Positions 45,511-53,944 of a stretch of DNA of 64,000 nt are shown here, in pieces. The translations under genes and the position numbers were made by a program. The DNA comes from Seonamhaeicola sp. ML3 (GTDB taxonomy: Bacteria; Bacteroidota; Bacteroidia; Flavobacteriales; Flavobacteriaceae), in NCBI RefSeq assembly GCF_023273855.1, contig NZ_CP096884.1:1364001-1428000 (forward strand), given 5' to 3'. The notes under the pieces were generated by a model. It was not told where the DNA came from and ran no database searches. It saw only the letters and a program-made list of their open reading frames with translations. Position 1 is the first letter of the stretch. Each line of letters opens with the position of its first letter.

Positions 45511-45825
45511 ATGAAATACTGGTATGTCTATATCATGACAAATAAACCAAACGGTGTTTTATACATTGGAGTTACCGATAATATTGATGAACGTGTTAAA
45601 GAACATAAATTAAAAATATATCCAAAAGCATTTACAGTAAGATATAATTGTAATAAGTTGGTTTATTTTGAAGAGTTTGAAAACGGAAATGAAGCTGAAG
45701 TAAGGGAACGACAATTCAAAAAGTGGAAAAGAAATTGGAAGATAGAACTAATTGAAGAAATGAATCCTAATTGGATAGATTTATCCGAAAATTGGAATCT
45801 GAACTTTAATAGACTGAGAATATAA
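45511..45825 (+). CDS. GIY-YIG nuclease domain protein (YhbQ/COG2827-like)
   Basis: A 104-residue single-domain protein. The GIY-YIG strands appear as WYVYIMT and VLYIGVT; the catalytic Arg lies in NIDERVKEHK and the metal-binding Glu in the EAEVRERQFKKWKR helix. The C-terminal segment KIELIEEMNPNWIDL is typical of the COG2827-like group. Such proteins are DNA nucleases by family, and members occur in many copies in some genomes. The gene interrupts an otherwise core neighbourhood (dut to nucleotidyltransferase) and is bracketed by matching palindromic repeats, so it looks like a mobile or repeat-associated unit. Its target is unknown. Confidence 0.88.
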   Translation: MKYWYVYIMTNKPNGVLYIGVTDNIDERVKEHKLKIYPKAFTVRYNCNKLVYFEEFENGNEAEVRERQFKKWKRNWKIELIEEMNPNWIDLSENWNLNFNRLRI

Positions 45826-45841
45826 ATATTAACCCAAAAGA

Positions 45842-45857
45842 TACCTGCTTTCGCAGG
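45842..45857 (-). repeat. Direct-repeat copy B after the GIY-YIG gene
   Basis: TACCTGCTTTCGCAG, containing a 5-bp stem CCTGC (45844-45848) and GCAGG (45853-45857) with TTTC loop. It ends eight bases before the next start codon and covers the place where a ribosome binding site would be expected. Confidence 0.8.
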
Positions 45858-45865
45858 CATGTGTT

Positions 45866-46885
45866 ATGAAAATAATAGTACCTATGGCGGGCAGAGGTTC
45901 CCGATTAAGACCTCATAGTTTAACCGTACCAAAACCATTAATTCCAGTTGCGGGTCAACCTATTGTACATCGTTTAGTAAAAGACATCGCTAAAGTTCTA
46001 AAGCAACCCATAGAGGAGGTTGCTTTTGTATTAGGAGACCCTGCTTGGTTTGGAGACGATGTTGTTGATAGTTTAAAAGAACTAGCTGAAGGTTTAGGTG
46101 CCAAAGCATCTATTTACAGACAGGATAAACCTCTTGGAACAGGTCATGCTATCATGTGTGCTAAACCATCTTTATCGGGATCTGCAGTAATTGCTTATGC
46201 AGATACTTTAATTCGTGCTGAATTTGATTTGGATTCTAAAGCCGATAGTGTTATCTGGACCAAACAAGTTGATAACCCCGAGGCCTATGGTGTTGTAAAA
46301 CTTAATGATGATAATGAAATAGTCGAATTGGTCGAAAAACCAGAGACTTTTGTTAGTGATCAAGCAGTAATAGGGATCTATTATTTTAAAGATGTTGCGG
46401 TACTCAAGAATAAACTACAGGAAGTACTCGACGAAAATATTATGAATGGTGGTGAGTACCAAATAAACGATGGCATTAAGCGCATGATGGCGGCCGGTAA
46501 AATATTCAAAACAGGAACAGTTGATGAATGGATGGACTGTGGAAACAAGGCCATTACAGTAGAAACCAACGGACGAATGTTAGACTTTTTGAAAGCCGAT
46601 GGTGAAGAACAGCTAGTAGCCTCTTCTGCCACTATAGAAAATGCTCAAATCATAGAGCCCTGCTTTATAGGTGAAGGTGTGGTACTTAAAAACACCACTG
46701 TCGGGCCCCATGTTTCGGTTGGGAATGGCACTATTATTGAAGATTCAACTGTTAAAAACAGTTTAATCCAAACCAATACGTTAATTAAAAATGCTAATTT
46801 AGATAATGCCATGATTGGCAATAATGTAAAGTACGATGGTAACTTTACAAGTATTAGTATTGGCGATTATTCTGTTTTGGAATAG
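45866..46885 (+). CDS. Sugar-phosphate nucleotidyltransferase with left-handed beta-helix
   Basis: A 339-residue enzyme that would activate a sugar 1-phosphate with a nucleoside triphosphate. The N-terminal domain starts IIVPMAGRGSRLRPHSLTVPK (signature GxGxRLrPxT..xPKp, given here by its core AGRGSRLRPHS), with later IAYADT and EKPETF motifs. The C-terminal part (about 260-339) shows hexapeptide-like turns: IEPCFIGEGVVLKNTTVGP. The product cannot be read from sequence; glucose- or mannose-1-phosphate are usual. The DNA before it is a palindrome, so its original leader may have been changed by the insertion. Confidence 0.87.
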   Translation: MKIIVPMAGRGSRLRPHSLTVPKPLIPVAGQPIVHRLVKDIAKVLKQPIEEVAFVLGDPAWFGDDVVDSLKELAEGLGAKASIYRQDKPLGTGHAIMCAKPSLSGSAVIAYADTLIRAEFDLDSKADSVIWTKQVDNPEAYGVVKLNDDNEIVELVEKPETFVSDQAVIGIYYFKDVAVLKNKLQEVLDENIMNGGEYQINDGIKRMMAAGKIFKTGTVDEWMDCGNKAITVETNGRMLDFLKADGEEQLVASSATIENAQIIEPCFIGEGVVLKNTTVGPHVSVGNGTIIEDSTVKNSLIQTNTLIKNANLDNAMIGNNVKYDGNFTSISIGDYSVLE

Positions 46886-46900
46886 CATGAAAATATAGTT

Positions 46901-46934
46901 GTCATTGCGAGGAGAGAAGCGACGAGGCAATCTC
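46901..46934 (+). repeat. GTCATTGCGAGG...GCAATCTC dispersed repeat
   Basis: Starts GTCATTGCGAGG and ends GAGGCAATCTC, with ATTGC (46904-46908) facing GCAAT (46927-46931). The motif is widespread in Bacteroidota and other bacteria. It is in the 61-bp gap before the TPR gene. Confidence 0.7.
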
Positions 46935-46946
46935 TTTTGGAAATAA

Positions 46947-48308
46947 ATGAAGCATAGCATTTATATATTAGTTTTCTTTTTTGGAATAGTTTTTATTCCC
47001 TGGTCGACTATTGCCCAAGTAGATTTTAATAAAACACCCGATGATGATTTAGGCGATGTTGAAGATAAATTTCAGGAGCATTTCTATGAGGCCATGAAAC
47101 AAAAAGGGATTGAAAACTTCGATAGAGCCATAGAGTCCCTTTTAAAATGTGTTGAATTAAATAAAGATGTCCCTGTTTTATATTTCGAATTGGGTAAAAG
47201 CTATGTTAAACTAAAAAATTTTGGTGCTGCTGAAGATGCCTTGAAAAAGGCGGTAAGCAAAGACCCCGATAATGAGTGGTTTTTAGATGAGTTATACGGG
47301 TATTACATGTCACAAAATGAGTATGACCAAGCGGTTAAAACTATAAAACAACTTGTAGAGTATCACCCAGATTATAAAGAAGATTTGGCTTCTCTTTATT
47401 TCAGAATGAAAAAGTACAATGAGGCCTTAAGTCTCTTAGATGAATTGGATGAGAAACATGGTATTTCAGTATCGAGAGACTTACTAAGAAATAAGATTTA
47501 TGAAGTCACCGGACGCAAAAAAGACCAGATTGAAAATCTAGAACAACGTGTTGACAGTAACCCAGAGAAAGAATCTAATTACTTGGCGCTTATTTATCGA
47601 TACAGTGAGAATAACCAAAAAGAAAAAGCGTTCGAAACTGCTAAGGAGCTTTTAAAAATAAACCCAAGTTCCCATAAAGTACATTTAGCTTTATATAAGT
47701 TTTATTTGGAAGATAATGAAACAGAGAAAGCTATAGAATCTATGAAGATTGTGGTGAAGAGTAGTGAGATACACCCAGAAGCAAAACTTAAAGTGCTAAC
47801 AGATTTTGTGTCCTTTGTTGGTGAAAATCCCCAGTATGAAGCCGATTTAGTAGAAGCTACCACCTTAGTAGAAAAGGTTAACAACAGCAAGACTCTTATT
47901 GAGTTGGGACAATACTATCTCACCAAGGATAATAAGCCTAAAGCTTTAAGTAATTTCGAATCGGCTTTAAAAATTGAACCTAATAATTTTGCTGTTTTAA
48001 AAAATGTCTTGCTCTTGTATATAGACTTAAATAAATTTGATTTAGCTAATAAAAAAAGTGAATTGGCTATAGAAAATTACCCATCGCAACCACTATTGTA
48101 CTTAGTTAATGGCATTTCGTTTAATCAACTAAATAAACCGCAAAAGGCTGTAGATACTTTAGAAATAGGACTGGATTATATAATAGACGATGCGAAATTA
48201 GAATCTGAATTTTACAACCAAATAAGCAAAGCCTATCTGCTTTTAAACAATACAGAAAAAGCTAAAACGTTTAGTGATAAAGCAAAACAATTACAAAACA
48301 CAAATTAA
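46947..48308 (+). CDS. Exported tetratricopeptide repeat protein
   Basis: A 453-residue protein. A signal peptide (about 1-23, ends STIAQ) is followed by about ten TPR helix pairs from residue 35 to the end; clear examples are PVLYFELGKSYVKLKNFGAA and KALSNFESALKIEPNNFAVL. It has no enzymatic motif and probably acts as a periplasmic scaffold. It overlaps the following DUF4292 gene by one base and precedes an EnvC-like gene, so it is probably part of an envelope-assembly operon. Confidence 0.88.
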   Translation: MKHSIYILVFFFGIVFIPWSTIAQVDFNKTPDDDLGDVEDKFQEHFYEAMKQKGIENFDRAIESLLKCVELNKDVPVLYFELGKSYVKLKNFGAAEDALKKAVSKDPDNEWFLDELYGYYMSQNEYDQAVKTIKQLVEYHPDYKEDLASLYFRMKKYNEALSLLDELDEKHGISVSRDLLRNKIYEVTGRKKDQIENLEQRVDSNPEKESNYLALIYRYSENNQKEKAFETAKELLKINPSSHKVHLALYKFYLEDNETEKAIESMKIVVKSSEIHPEAKLKVLTDFVSFVGENPQYEADLVEATTLVEKVNNSKTLIELGQYYLTKDNKPKALSNFESALKIEPNNFAVLKNVLLLYIDLNKFDLANKKSELAIENYPSQPLLYLVNGISFNQLNKPQKAVDTLEIGLDYIIDDAKLESEFYNQISKAYLLLNNTEKAKTFSDKAKQLQNTN

Positions 48309-49075
48309 TGCAATTACGAACCCAAATCTTACTAGTAATTAGCGCCGTTTTACTTTTTAATTGTAAATCGGCTAAAACCGTGGCGGGAGGTGATGCTAAT
48401 TTTAATTTGTCCTCTAGGCAATTAATAAAAGAGAATTCCAAAAGAAGCCCAGTTTACCAAACATTAAAATCTACTGTTAAGATTACTTACGATGATGGTA
48501 AAAAAGTACATTCCCATTCCGTTAGTTTTAGGGGAAAAAGAGATGAAGTACTTTGGATGAGTGCTGCCTTTTCTGTTGTAAAAGCACTTATTACACCAAA
48601 AAAAGTGTGTTTCTACAACAAACTCGATAAAACCTATTTTGAAGGTGATTACGATTATTTAAGTAACCTTCTAGGAACGCAATTAGACTTTCAAAAAGTT
48701 CAGAATTTATTAATGGGCGAGACCATTTTCAATCTAAAAGATGACCATTATAAAGTCTCGGTAGACAGTGGTTCTTATATTCTTCAACCAAAAAAGCAAC
48801 GGGAGCTTTTTGAGATATTTTTTCTCTTAGACCCTTCTATTTTTAAGGTAAAATCGCAGCAAATAACACAGCCTAAAGAATTAAGGCATTTACAGATAGA
48901 TTATTTGTCTCACCAAGAGGTGAGCAATCAAATTCTTCCCGAAAAGGTTAAAGTAATTGCTGTTGAAAACAACGAAGAACTCATTATCGGTCTAGAATTT
49001 AAGAACGTATCTTTAAATGAGGAATTACGTTTCCCTTTTAAGATTCCGTCTGGTTACAAAGAGATTAAACTTTAA
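48308..49075 (+). CDS. DUF4292 family lipoprotein
   Basis: A 255-residue lipoprotein: the signal peptide ends LLFNC (lipidated Cys) followed by KSAKT. The soluble beta-rich domain matches DUF4292 (for example a STVKITYDDGKKVHSHSVSF stretch followed by KRDEVLWMS), related in form to LolA/LolB-like lipoprotein carriers, though that relation is an inference. It overlaps the genes on either side by one base (TAATG junctions), so it is firmly coupled to the TPR and EnvC-like genes. Confidence 0.85.
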   Translation: MQLRTQILLVISAVLLFNCKSAKTVAGGDANFNLSSRQLIKENSKRSPVYQTLKSTVKITYDDGKKVHSHSVSFRGKRDEVLWMSAAFSVVKALITPKKVCFYNKLDKTYFEGDYDYLSNLLGTQLDFQKVQNLLMGETIFNLKDDHYKVSVDSGSYILQPKKQRELFEIFFLLDPSIFKVKSQQITQPKELRHLQIDYLSHQEVSNQILPEKVKVIAVENNEELIIGLEFKNVSLNEELRFPFKIPSGYKEIKL

Positions 49076-50307
49076 TGGCAAGACCACTTAATTCATATAA
49101 AACATTTCTGTTTCTAATAGTTCTATTAACGGGTTGCTTAACTTTTGCCCAAAATGGTAACAAACGAAAGGAGCTAGAAACAAGGCGACTGGAACTTCGC
49201 AGAGAGATTAAAAAGATTACAGAACTTAGAGCTCAGAATAGGTCTAAAGAAAAATCTGAGTTATCTCAAATTGAAGAATACAATTATAAAATTAGTGTTT
49301 TAGATAACCTCATTAAGGTTACCAATCAACAGGCTAACTATATTAATCGTGAAATTAATTCTAACCAAAAGAAAATAACCGATTTAAGAAGCGAATTAAA
49401 ACAGCTTAAGGAAGATTATGCCGCAATGGTAGTAAAGTCATACAAAAGCAAGAATCAGCACAGTAGAATCATGTTTTTGCTGTCTTCTGAAGACTTTAAA
49501 CAAGCCTATAAGCGACTTGAGTATATTAAGCAGTATGCAAACCATCAAAAACAGCAAGGCGAAGCCATAAAAGCCAAAACTTTAGAATTACAGGAACTAA
49601 ATAAAAATCTTTTAAAACAACAAGAAGAAAAAAAGGAACTCATTGCCGAAAACAGAGTAACACAGAAATCGTTACAAGAAGAGCGTAAGTTGCATGAAAA
49701 TCTAATGAAATCCATTAGGAGCAATTTATCTAAATACACCAATCAAATAAGAGATAAGCAACGAGAAGCTGCGCGAATAGACAGAGAAATAGATAGAATT
49801 ATAAAAGCGGCGATTGCCAGTTCCAATAAAGCTGCTGGAAAATCGGCCACATCAACAAGTTTTGCTTTAACACCAGCTGAAAAAGTTTTAGCCTCTAATT
49901 TTGTAGCAAACAAAGGCAGATTACCTTGGCCTGTTGAACGAGGCAGAGTAAGTAGGAGATATGGAAGTCAGCCATCTCAAATAGATAGAACTCTAACGAT
50001 TAATAGTAGTGGCGTTGGTATATCTACTAATAAAGGTGCTCAGGTATTTTCGGTGTTTAACGGGGAAGTGAGCAGTATTATCAAAGTTAAAAATTCTAGG
50101 CCTATGGTGGCAATTCGTCATGGAAATTACCTCACCATTTACCAAAACCTTTCTAAGATTTTCGTTAAAAAAGGCGATAAAGTAAAAACTCGTCAAGCTA
50201 TTGGTGAGGTTTATACCAATCCATCAGATGGAGAAACCGTTTTAACTTTTGTGATTTCAAAAGGATTGAACAGAGAAAATCCCGCTAACTGGATTGATAA
50301 AATGTGA
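49075..50307 (+). CDS. EnvC-like murein hydrolase activator (degenerate M23 domain)
   Basis: A 410-residue exported protein: signal peptide about 1-25 (ends LTFAQ), long coiled coil about 26-250 rich in Lys, Glu and Gln, and a C-terminal LytM domain from about 283 (LPWPVERGRVSRRYG). The zinc ligands are missing: the usual HxxxD place reads SSGVGIS and the usual HxH place reads TVLTFVIS. It should therefore not cleave peptidoglycan but activate an amidase, as E. coli EnvC does. Last gene of the operon starting with the nucleotidyltransferase. Confidence 0.88.
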   Translation: MARPLNSYKTFLFLIVLLTGCLTFAQNGNKRKELETRRLELRREIKKITELRAQNRSKEKSELSQIEEYNYKISVLDNLIKVTNQQANYINREINSNQKKITDLRSELKQLKEDYAAMVVKSYKSKNQHSRIMFLLSSEDFKQAYKRLEYIKQYANHQKQQGEAIKAKTLELQELNKNLLKQQEEKKELIAENRVTQKSLQEERKLHENLMKSIRSNLSKYTNQIRDKQREAARIDREIDRIIKAAIASSNKAAGKSATSTSFALTPAEKVLASNFVANKGRLPWPVERGRVSRRYGSQPSQIDRTLTINSSGVGISTNKGAQVFSVFNGEVSSIIKVKNSRPMVAIRHGNYLTIYQNLSKIFVKKGDKVKTRQAIGEVYTNPSDGETVLTFVISKGLNRENPANWIDKM

Positions 50308-50317
50308 TACAAAGTAT

Positions 50318-50342
50318 CGTCCTGAGCTTGTTTCAGAATCTC
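50318..50342 (+). repeat. CTGAG/TTCAG dispersed palindrome
   Basis: CTGAG (50322-50326) faces TTCAG (50332-50336) across CTTGT, with ends CGTC and AATCTCC. Same family as the copies at 41773 and 42720. Confidence 0.6.
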
Positions 50343-50366
50343 CTTTGTCTCTATTTCTAATCTGTT

Positions 50367-50582
50367 CTAAACTCTTACCAAAACGTATCCTCGTCTCGTT
50401 TTTTGATAATGTTTACCGTTCCAAAAGTAGTAGCGTTTTCCGTTTAGGGTAACAATTTTGTATTGTCTTGGAGCTTTTTTTATTACAGTAACTTTAGTAG
50501 CAGCTCTGGGAGTTACATGCGTAGCACAAGATGATAAGTTCAATAATAAAATAGCTGAAATTAAAATAACAAAAGTTTTCAT
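50367..50582 (-). CDS. Small lipoprotein with YYFWNGKHYQ...RGYVLV motif
   Basis: A 71-residue protein. The signal peptide ends LNLSSC (lipobox) and is followed by ATHVTP. The C-terminal half contains KIVTLNGKRYYFWNGKHYQ and RGYVLVRV, a short aromatic pattern seen in small Bacteroidota envelope proteins (similar to DUF6515-type sequences). Function unknown. Its immediate leader is nearly identical to that of the lipoprotein at 57846. Confidence 0.72.
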   Translation of the reverse strand: MKTFVILISAILLLNLSSCATHVTPRAATKVTVIKKAPRQYKIVTLNGKRYYFWNGKHYQKTRRGYVLVRV

Positions 50583-50645
50583 AGCAATATAAATTGGGGT
50601 TTATATGCTACTAAGACTTTAATAAACTGTAAAAGTTTAATTTTT

Positions 50646-50672
50646 GTCATTCAGAGCGCAGCGAAGAATCTC
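50646..50672 (+). repeat. GTCATTCAGAGCGCAGCGAAGAATCTCC dispersed repeat (core GTCATTCAGAGC)
   Basis: Starts GTCATTCAGAGC and ends GCGAAGAATCTCC, with ATTC and GAAT at the two ends. It is a common intergenic repeat type in Flavobacteriaceae. It lies in the 201-bp gap between two minus-strand genes, together with the copy at 50750. Confidence 0.65.
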
Positions 50673-50749
50673 CAAAATAGTATTATTAGGTTCTTATCAC
50701 CTAGACTAGATTTCGTGAGAATATAGTATTGATTTTTTATGGAATACTT

Positions 50750-50773
50750 GTCATTCCGCCCTCCGAGGGAATA
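50750..50773 (+). repeat. GTCATTCC dispersed palindrome before the thioesterase 3' end
   Basis: GTC, then ATTCC (50753-50757) facing GGAAT (50768-50772) with a CG-rich middle. It is 11 bases from the thioesterase stop codon. Confidence 0.65.
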
Positions 50774-50783
50774 ACAGGTGGGC

Positions 50784-51296
50784 TTATTTATCAAACAAGG
50801 CTTTGAGCTCTGTAGCCTCACTAGGTTTTATTTTTCCAGCCAACAATAAGCTTAATTGTTTTCTTCGTAAAGCGGCATCAAAGCGTTCTTTTTCAAGATC
50901 TGTTTCTGGGATGATTTCTGGGATGGTTATAGGGCGCCCCGTAGCATCTACGGCTACAAAAGTATAAATAGCTTCATTGGCTTTAGACTTTTCACCAGAT
51001 TCGCGATCTTCCATCCAAACATCAATAAAAACCTCCATAGAAGTCTTGAAAGCTCTAGAAACTTTAGCTTCTACAGTAACAACACTCCCAAGAGGAACTG
51101 CTCTACTAAAAGCCACATGATTAACAGAGGCTGTAACTACAATACGTCTGCTATGTCGCCTAGCCGAAATACTGGCGGCACGGTCCATTCTTGCTAGAAG
51201 CTCACCGCCAAATAAATTATTTAATGGATTGGTTTCACCAGGTAAAACCATATCTGTAAGTACTGTTTTAGACTCTTCGGGCGTTTTAGCTTTCAT
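50784..51296 (-). CDS. Acyl-CoA thioesterase (hotdog fold, YciA/BACH type)
   Basis: A 170-residue single hotdog-domain protein that hydrolyses acyl-CoA thioesters. LPGETNPLNNLFGGELLARMDRAAS contains the family site (core NNLFGGELLARMD), and VTASVNHVAFSRAVPLGSVV forms the following strand and active-site region. The C-terminal helix is longer than in YciA. Likely monocistronic; no terminator seen except the palindrome behind it. Confidence 0.9.
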   Translation of the reverse strand: MKAKTPEESKTVLTDMVLPGETNPLNNLFGGELLARMDRAASISARRHSRRIVVTASVNHVAFSRAVPLGSVVTVEAKVSRAFKTSMEVFIDVWMEDRESGEKSKANEAIYTFVAVDATGRPITIPEIIPETDLEKERFDAALRRKQLSLLLAGKIKPSEATELKALFDK

Positions 51297-51374
51297 TACT
51301 GCACGTTTAATTACGGTAAATGTAATACGCTTTTAATTAATTAAGAAAGAAACCTAGGGAAAATGTCTTAAGAC

Positions 51375-52736
51375 TTAGTTCTCGACCTTTACAACACCAA
51401 TCTTCCCTTTAAATTTAGCATTCTTACTAGAAGAAAGAACGGCTTTAGCAGAGTCTAAATCTTGGAATTTCTCGTTGTAGATTAAATAGTTTTGAGATTT
51501 TTTATCGAAGAAAAAACCAATGTTTTTATATCCAGCTTTGGTAAGTTTGAAAATGTATTCGTCTCTTTTCAAAACATCAGGAAAAACACCTATAACAGTA
51601 TAAAAACCAGGGCTAACATTCTCTACTTCTTTAATGATAGGTGTTATACTTGGGTTGTTATTAAAAACGAAATGGCCTTTCTCTGTAATTGATTTTTCAT
51701 CAATGTTTGAAGAAAGACTGACAGGTGGGCCAATACGTTTTGCAGGATTTTGTGGCACTTCCGTATTGGTTGTACTCACAGACGGGTTTGAAGAAACCTT
51801 GTTATCTATAATCTGCTTTTTTAACCAAGCATCTTTGTTGTGGTTTTTTCTAATGTCGTAGAGCGCATTGGTTGCTTCGCTCCTTGTTTCATAACTACCA
51901 TAAACCACTTCATGTAAACCATATTTGTTTACACCTAGCTTTCTGGCTTTATACCCTTTGGCCTTTAATTGCTCTACTTTTTTCTTGCAGTTCTCTTCTA
52001 CTCTAAACGCACCTGCAACAATATGGTAGTTACCAGTTTGCTTAGCAATATTTAAAGTTACGGTAGGGAATGGATTAAGGTTAAAAGTAGCTTGTTGGAT
52101 TTGAGAATCTAGTTTTTCATAGGCTTCTCTTTCAGCCAATTGGTTATGAGATTCAATTTTATCTACATAAAACTTAGAAGCGCCAAAGCCTCCTAAAGTC
52201 AATGCGATTAATGCAACTGCTGCGTATTTAAAATAAGATTTTGTTTTGCGTTTTTCAGTAGAGATTACAATTGGGGTGGTGTTTTCAATATTTTCAACGG
52301 CCTTTTTGTAAGTTTCTCTGTTTATGCTTGGAGAGGCAAATTGGGATAACCCGAAAGCATCTGTTAAATAATTTAGTTTGTACGAGGGCTCAAACAACAT
52401 TTTTCCTTCAGAGCTCAAAACGATTTCCCCAATATTTTTAAAAAGTAGAGTTTCCCCTTGTTTTAAACTGGAGTTTAAAACATTAACGCGTTTGGCAATT
52501 TTTTTGCTGGCAGCCTCGAAAGGAATCTTTTCAACATCAGCGATATAACGTGCCAATAGCCCATCATTTGAGTTAATTTGTTCGTTGAACGATAAGCTTT
52601 TACTGGGTGCAAAAAACGTGTCTGTAGTAGCATCAATTGAAGCAGATACCCTTTGTGTTAAAAAAGCACCAAAGTTAGGTATTGTAACGCACTCGTATCG
52701 GTAAAGTAAATCGCTTATATAGGTCTCAAGTTGCAT
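51375..52736 (-). CDS. HU-CCDC81 and SPOR domain-containing membrane protein
   Basis: A 453-residue bitopic protein. The N-terminal 130 residues form the HU-CCDC81 domain (YECVTIPNFGAFLTQR, then SFNEQINSNDGLLARYIA), an HU-like fold that may bind DNA or protein. A membrane helix is at about 172-192 (YAAVALIALTLGGFGASKFY). The periplasmic part has a SPOR domain at about 233-310 (YHIVAGAFRVEENCKKKVEQ), which binds denuded glycan strands at division sites, and a second SPOR-like segment at the C-terminus. The -7 element is five bases before the ATG. Confidence 0.87.
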   Translation of the reverse strand: MQLETYISDLLYRYECVTIPNFGAFLTQRVSASIDATTDTFFAPSKSLSFNEQINSNDGLLARYIADVEKIPFEAASKKIAKRVNVLNSSLKQGETLLFKNIGEIVLSSEGKMLFEPSYKLNYLTDAFGLSQFASPSINRETYKKAVENIENTTPIVISTEKRKTKSYFKYAAVALIALTLGGFGASKFYVDKIESHNQLAEREAYEKLDSQIQQATFNLNPFPTVTLNIAKQTGNYHIVAGAFRVEENCKKKVEQLKAKGYKARKLGVNKYGLHEVVYGSYETRSEATNALYDIRKNHNKDAWLKKQIIDNKVSSNPSVSTTNTEVPQNPAKRIGPPVSLSSNIDEKSITEKGHFVFNNNPSITPIIKEVENVSPGFYTVIGVFPDVLKRDEYIFKLTKAGYKNIGFFFDKKSQNYLIYNEKFQDLDSAKAVLSSSKNAKFKGKIGVVKVEN

Positions 52737-52741
52737 GAAAA

Positions 52742-52749
52742 CAAAGTTA
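52742..52749 (-). promoter_or_regulatory. -7 element of the HU/SPOR gene
   Basis: TAACTTTG on the minus strand, a full consensus match ending five bases before the ATG (52736). The transcript would be leaderless or almost so. Confidence 0.55.
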
Positions 52750-52840
52750 AAAAAATAACCTGCCGGAAGAAATTTCGACTTAACTATTTATTAACATAGT
52801 AAAAATTCTTTTCTTGCACCTTAAAAACCAAATATATAGA

Positions 52841-53944
52841 ATGACAGAAACGGATTTGCTTTATGCTTTAGCGCTTCAACATGTGCCCAAAATAGGTGAT
52901 ATAACAGCTAAAAAACTCATTTCGTTCTGTGGTTCTCCAGAGCGCGTAATTAAAGAAAAAAAGCAGAACCTTTTAAAGATAGATGGTATTGGTCAAAATG
53001 TTTTACAGGATATTCACAACCCCAAACATTTAAAAGCAGCCGAGCAGGAAATTCAATTTATAAGAGATAATAATGTAAAGGTTTCGTACTTCACCGATAA
53101 AGATTATCCCGAAAAGTTAAAGCATTGTATAGACGGTCCTATTTTACTTTTTCAAGCAGGAAATATTAATTTAGAGAATCAAAGGTTAATTAGTATTGTG
53201 GGCACAAGAAAAATCACTACAAGTGGTATAGCCTTTTGCGAGGCACTCATTGAAAAATTAGTGCCTTACAATCCGGTTATCATTTCTGGATTTGCCTACG
53301 GTACCGATATAACTGCACACAAAGCTGCTATAAAAAATGAATTGCAAACCATAGGTTGTTTGGCTCATGGTTTTAACCAAATTTACCCAAAGGTTCATAA
53401 AAAGTATATGGTAGATGTTGAAAAAAACGGTGGGTTTTTAACCGATTTTTGGAGTTCGGATGCTTTCGATAGGAACAACTTCTTAAAGCGAAATAGAATT
53501 ATTGCAGGTTTAAGTGAAGCCACAATAGTCGTAGAATCTGCCGAAAAAGGCGGAAGTCTAGTTACTGCAGATATTGCTAACTCTTACGATAGAGAAGTTT
53601 TTGCAGTTCCAGGAAGGGTTACAGATTCTCAAAGTATAGGTTGCAATAATTTAATTAAGCACCAAAAGGCTTTGATGTTGAGCGATCCTATGGACGTTCC
53701 TTATATCTTGAACTGGCAATTTGAGGCCGAACAGAAACCTGCTATTCAAAAACAGTTATTTGTTGCGTTAGATGACACAGAAAAGTTGATTTATAACTTT
53801 TTAAAAGAAAAAGAAAAGCAACAATTAGATGCTATTGCAATTCATTGTAATCTGCCCATATTTAAAGTGTCTAGTACGCTTTTAAATATGGAATTAAAAG
53901 GTGTATTAAGACCTCTTCCTGGGAAAATGTTCGAAGTTATTTAA
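52841..53944 (+). CDS. dprA: DNA-processing protein DprA
   Basis: A 367-residue DprA/Smf protein that loads RecA on incoming single-stranded DNA during natural transformation. An N-terminal helix-hairpin-helix-like region (VPKIGDITAKKLI, IDGIGQNVL) is followed by the Rossmann-like core: ISIVGTRKITTSG, VIISGFAYGTDITAHKAA and VVESAEKGGSLVTADIA. A C-terminal winged-helix-like domain (about 310-367) is present. I chose ATG 52841 over the upstream in-frame alternative at 52814. The 3' end overlaps trpS by 4 bp. Confidence 0.95.
   Translation: MTETDLLYALALQHVPKIGDITAKKLISFCGSPERVIKEKKQNLLKIDGIGQNVLQDIHNPKHLKAAEQEIQFIRDNNVKVSYFTDKDYPEKLKHCIDGPILLFQAGNINLENQRLISIVGTRKITTSGIAFCEALIEKLVPYNPVIISGFAYGTDITAHKAAIKNELQTIGCLAHGFNQIYPKVHKKYMVDVEKNGGFLTDFWSSDAFDRNNFLKRNRIIAGLSEATIVVESAEKGGSLVTADIANSYDREVFAVPGRVTDSQSIGCNNLIKHQKALMLSDPMDVPYILNWQFEAEQKPAIQKQLFVALDDTEKLIYNFLKEKEKQQLDAIAIHCNLPIFKVSSTLLNMELKGVLRPLPGKMFEVI

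Noticed and set aside
46901-46934. GTCATTGCGAGG repeat considered as a terminator or attachment site
   Set aside because: No T-tract and only 5-bp complementary ends; it fits the dispersed repeat family instead.
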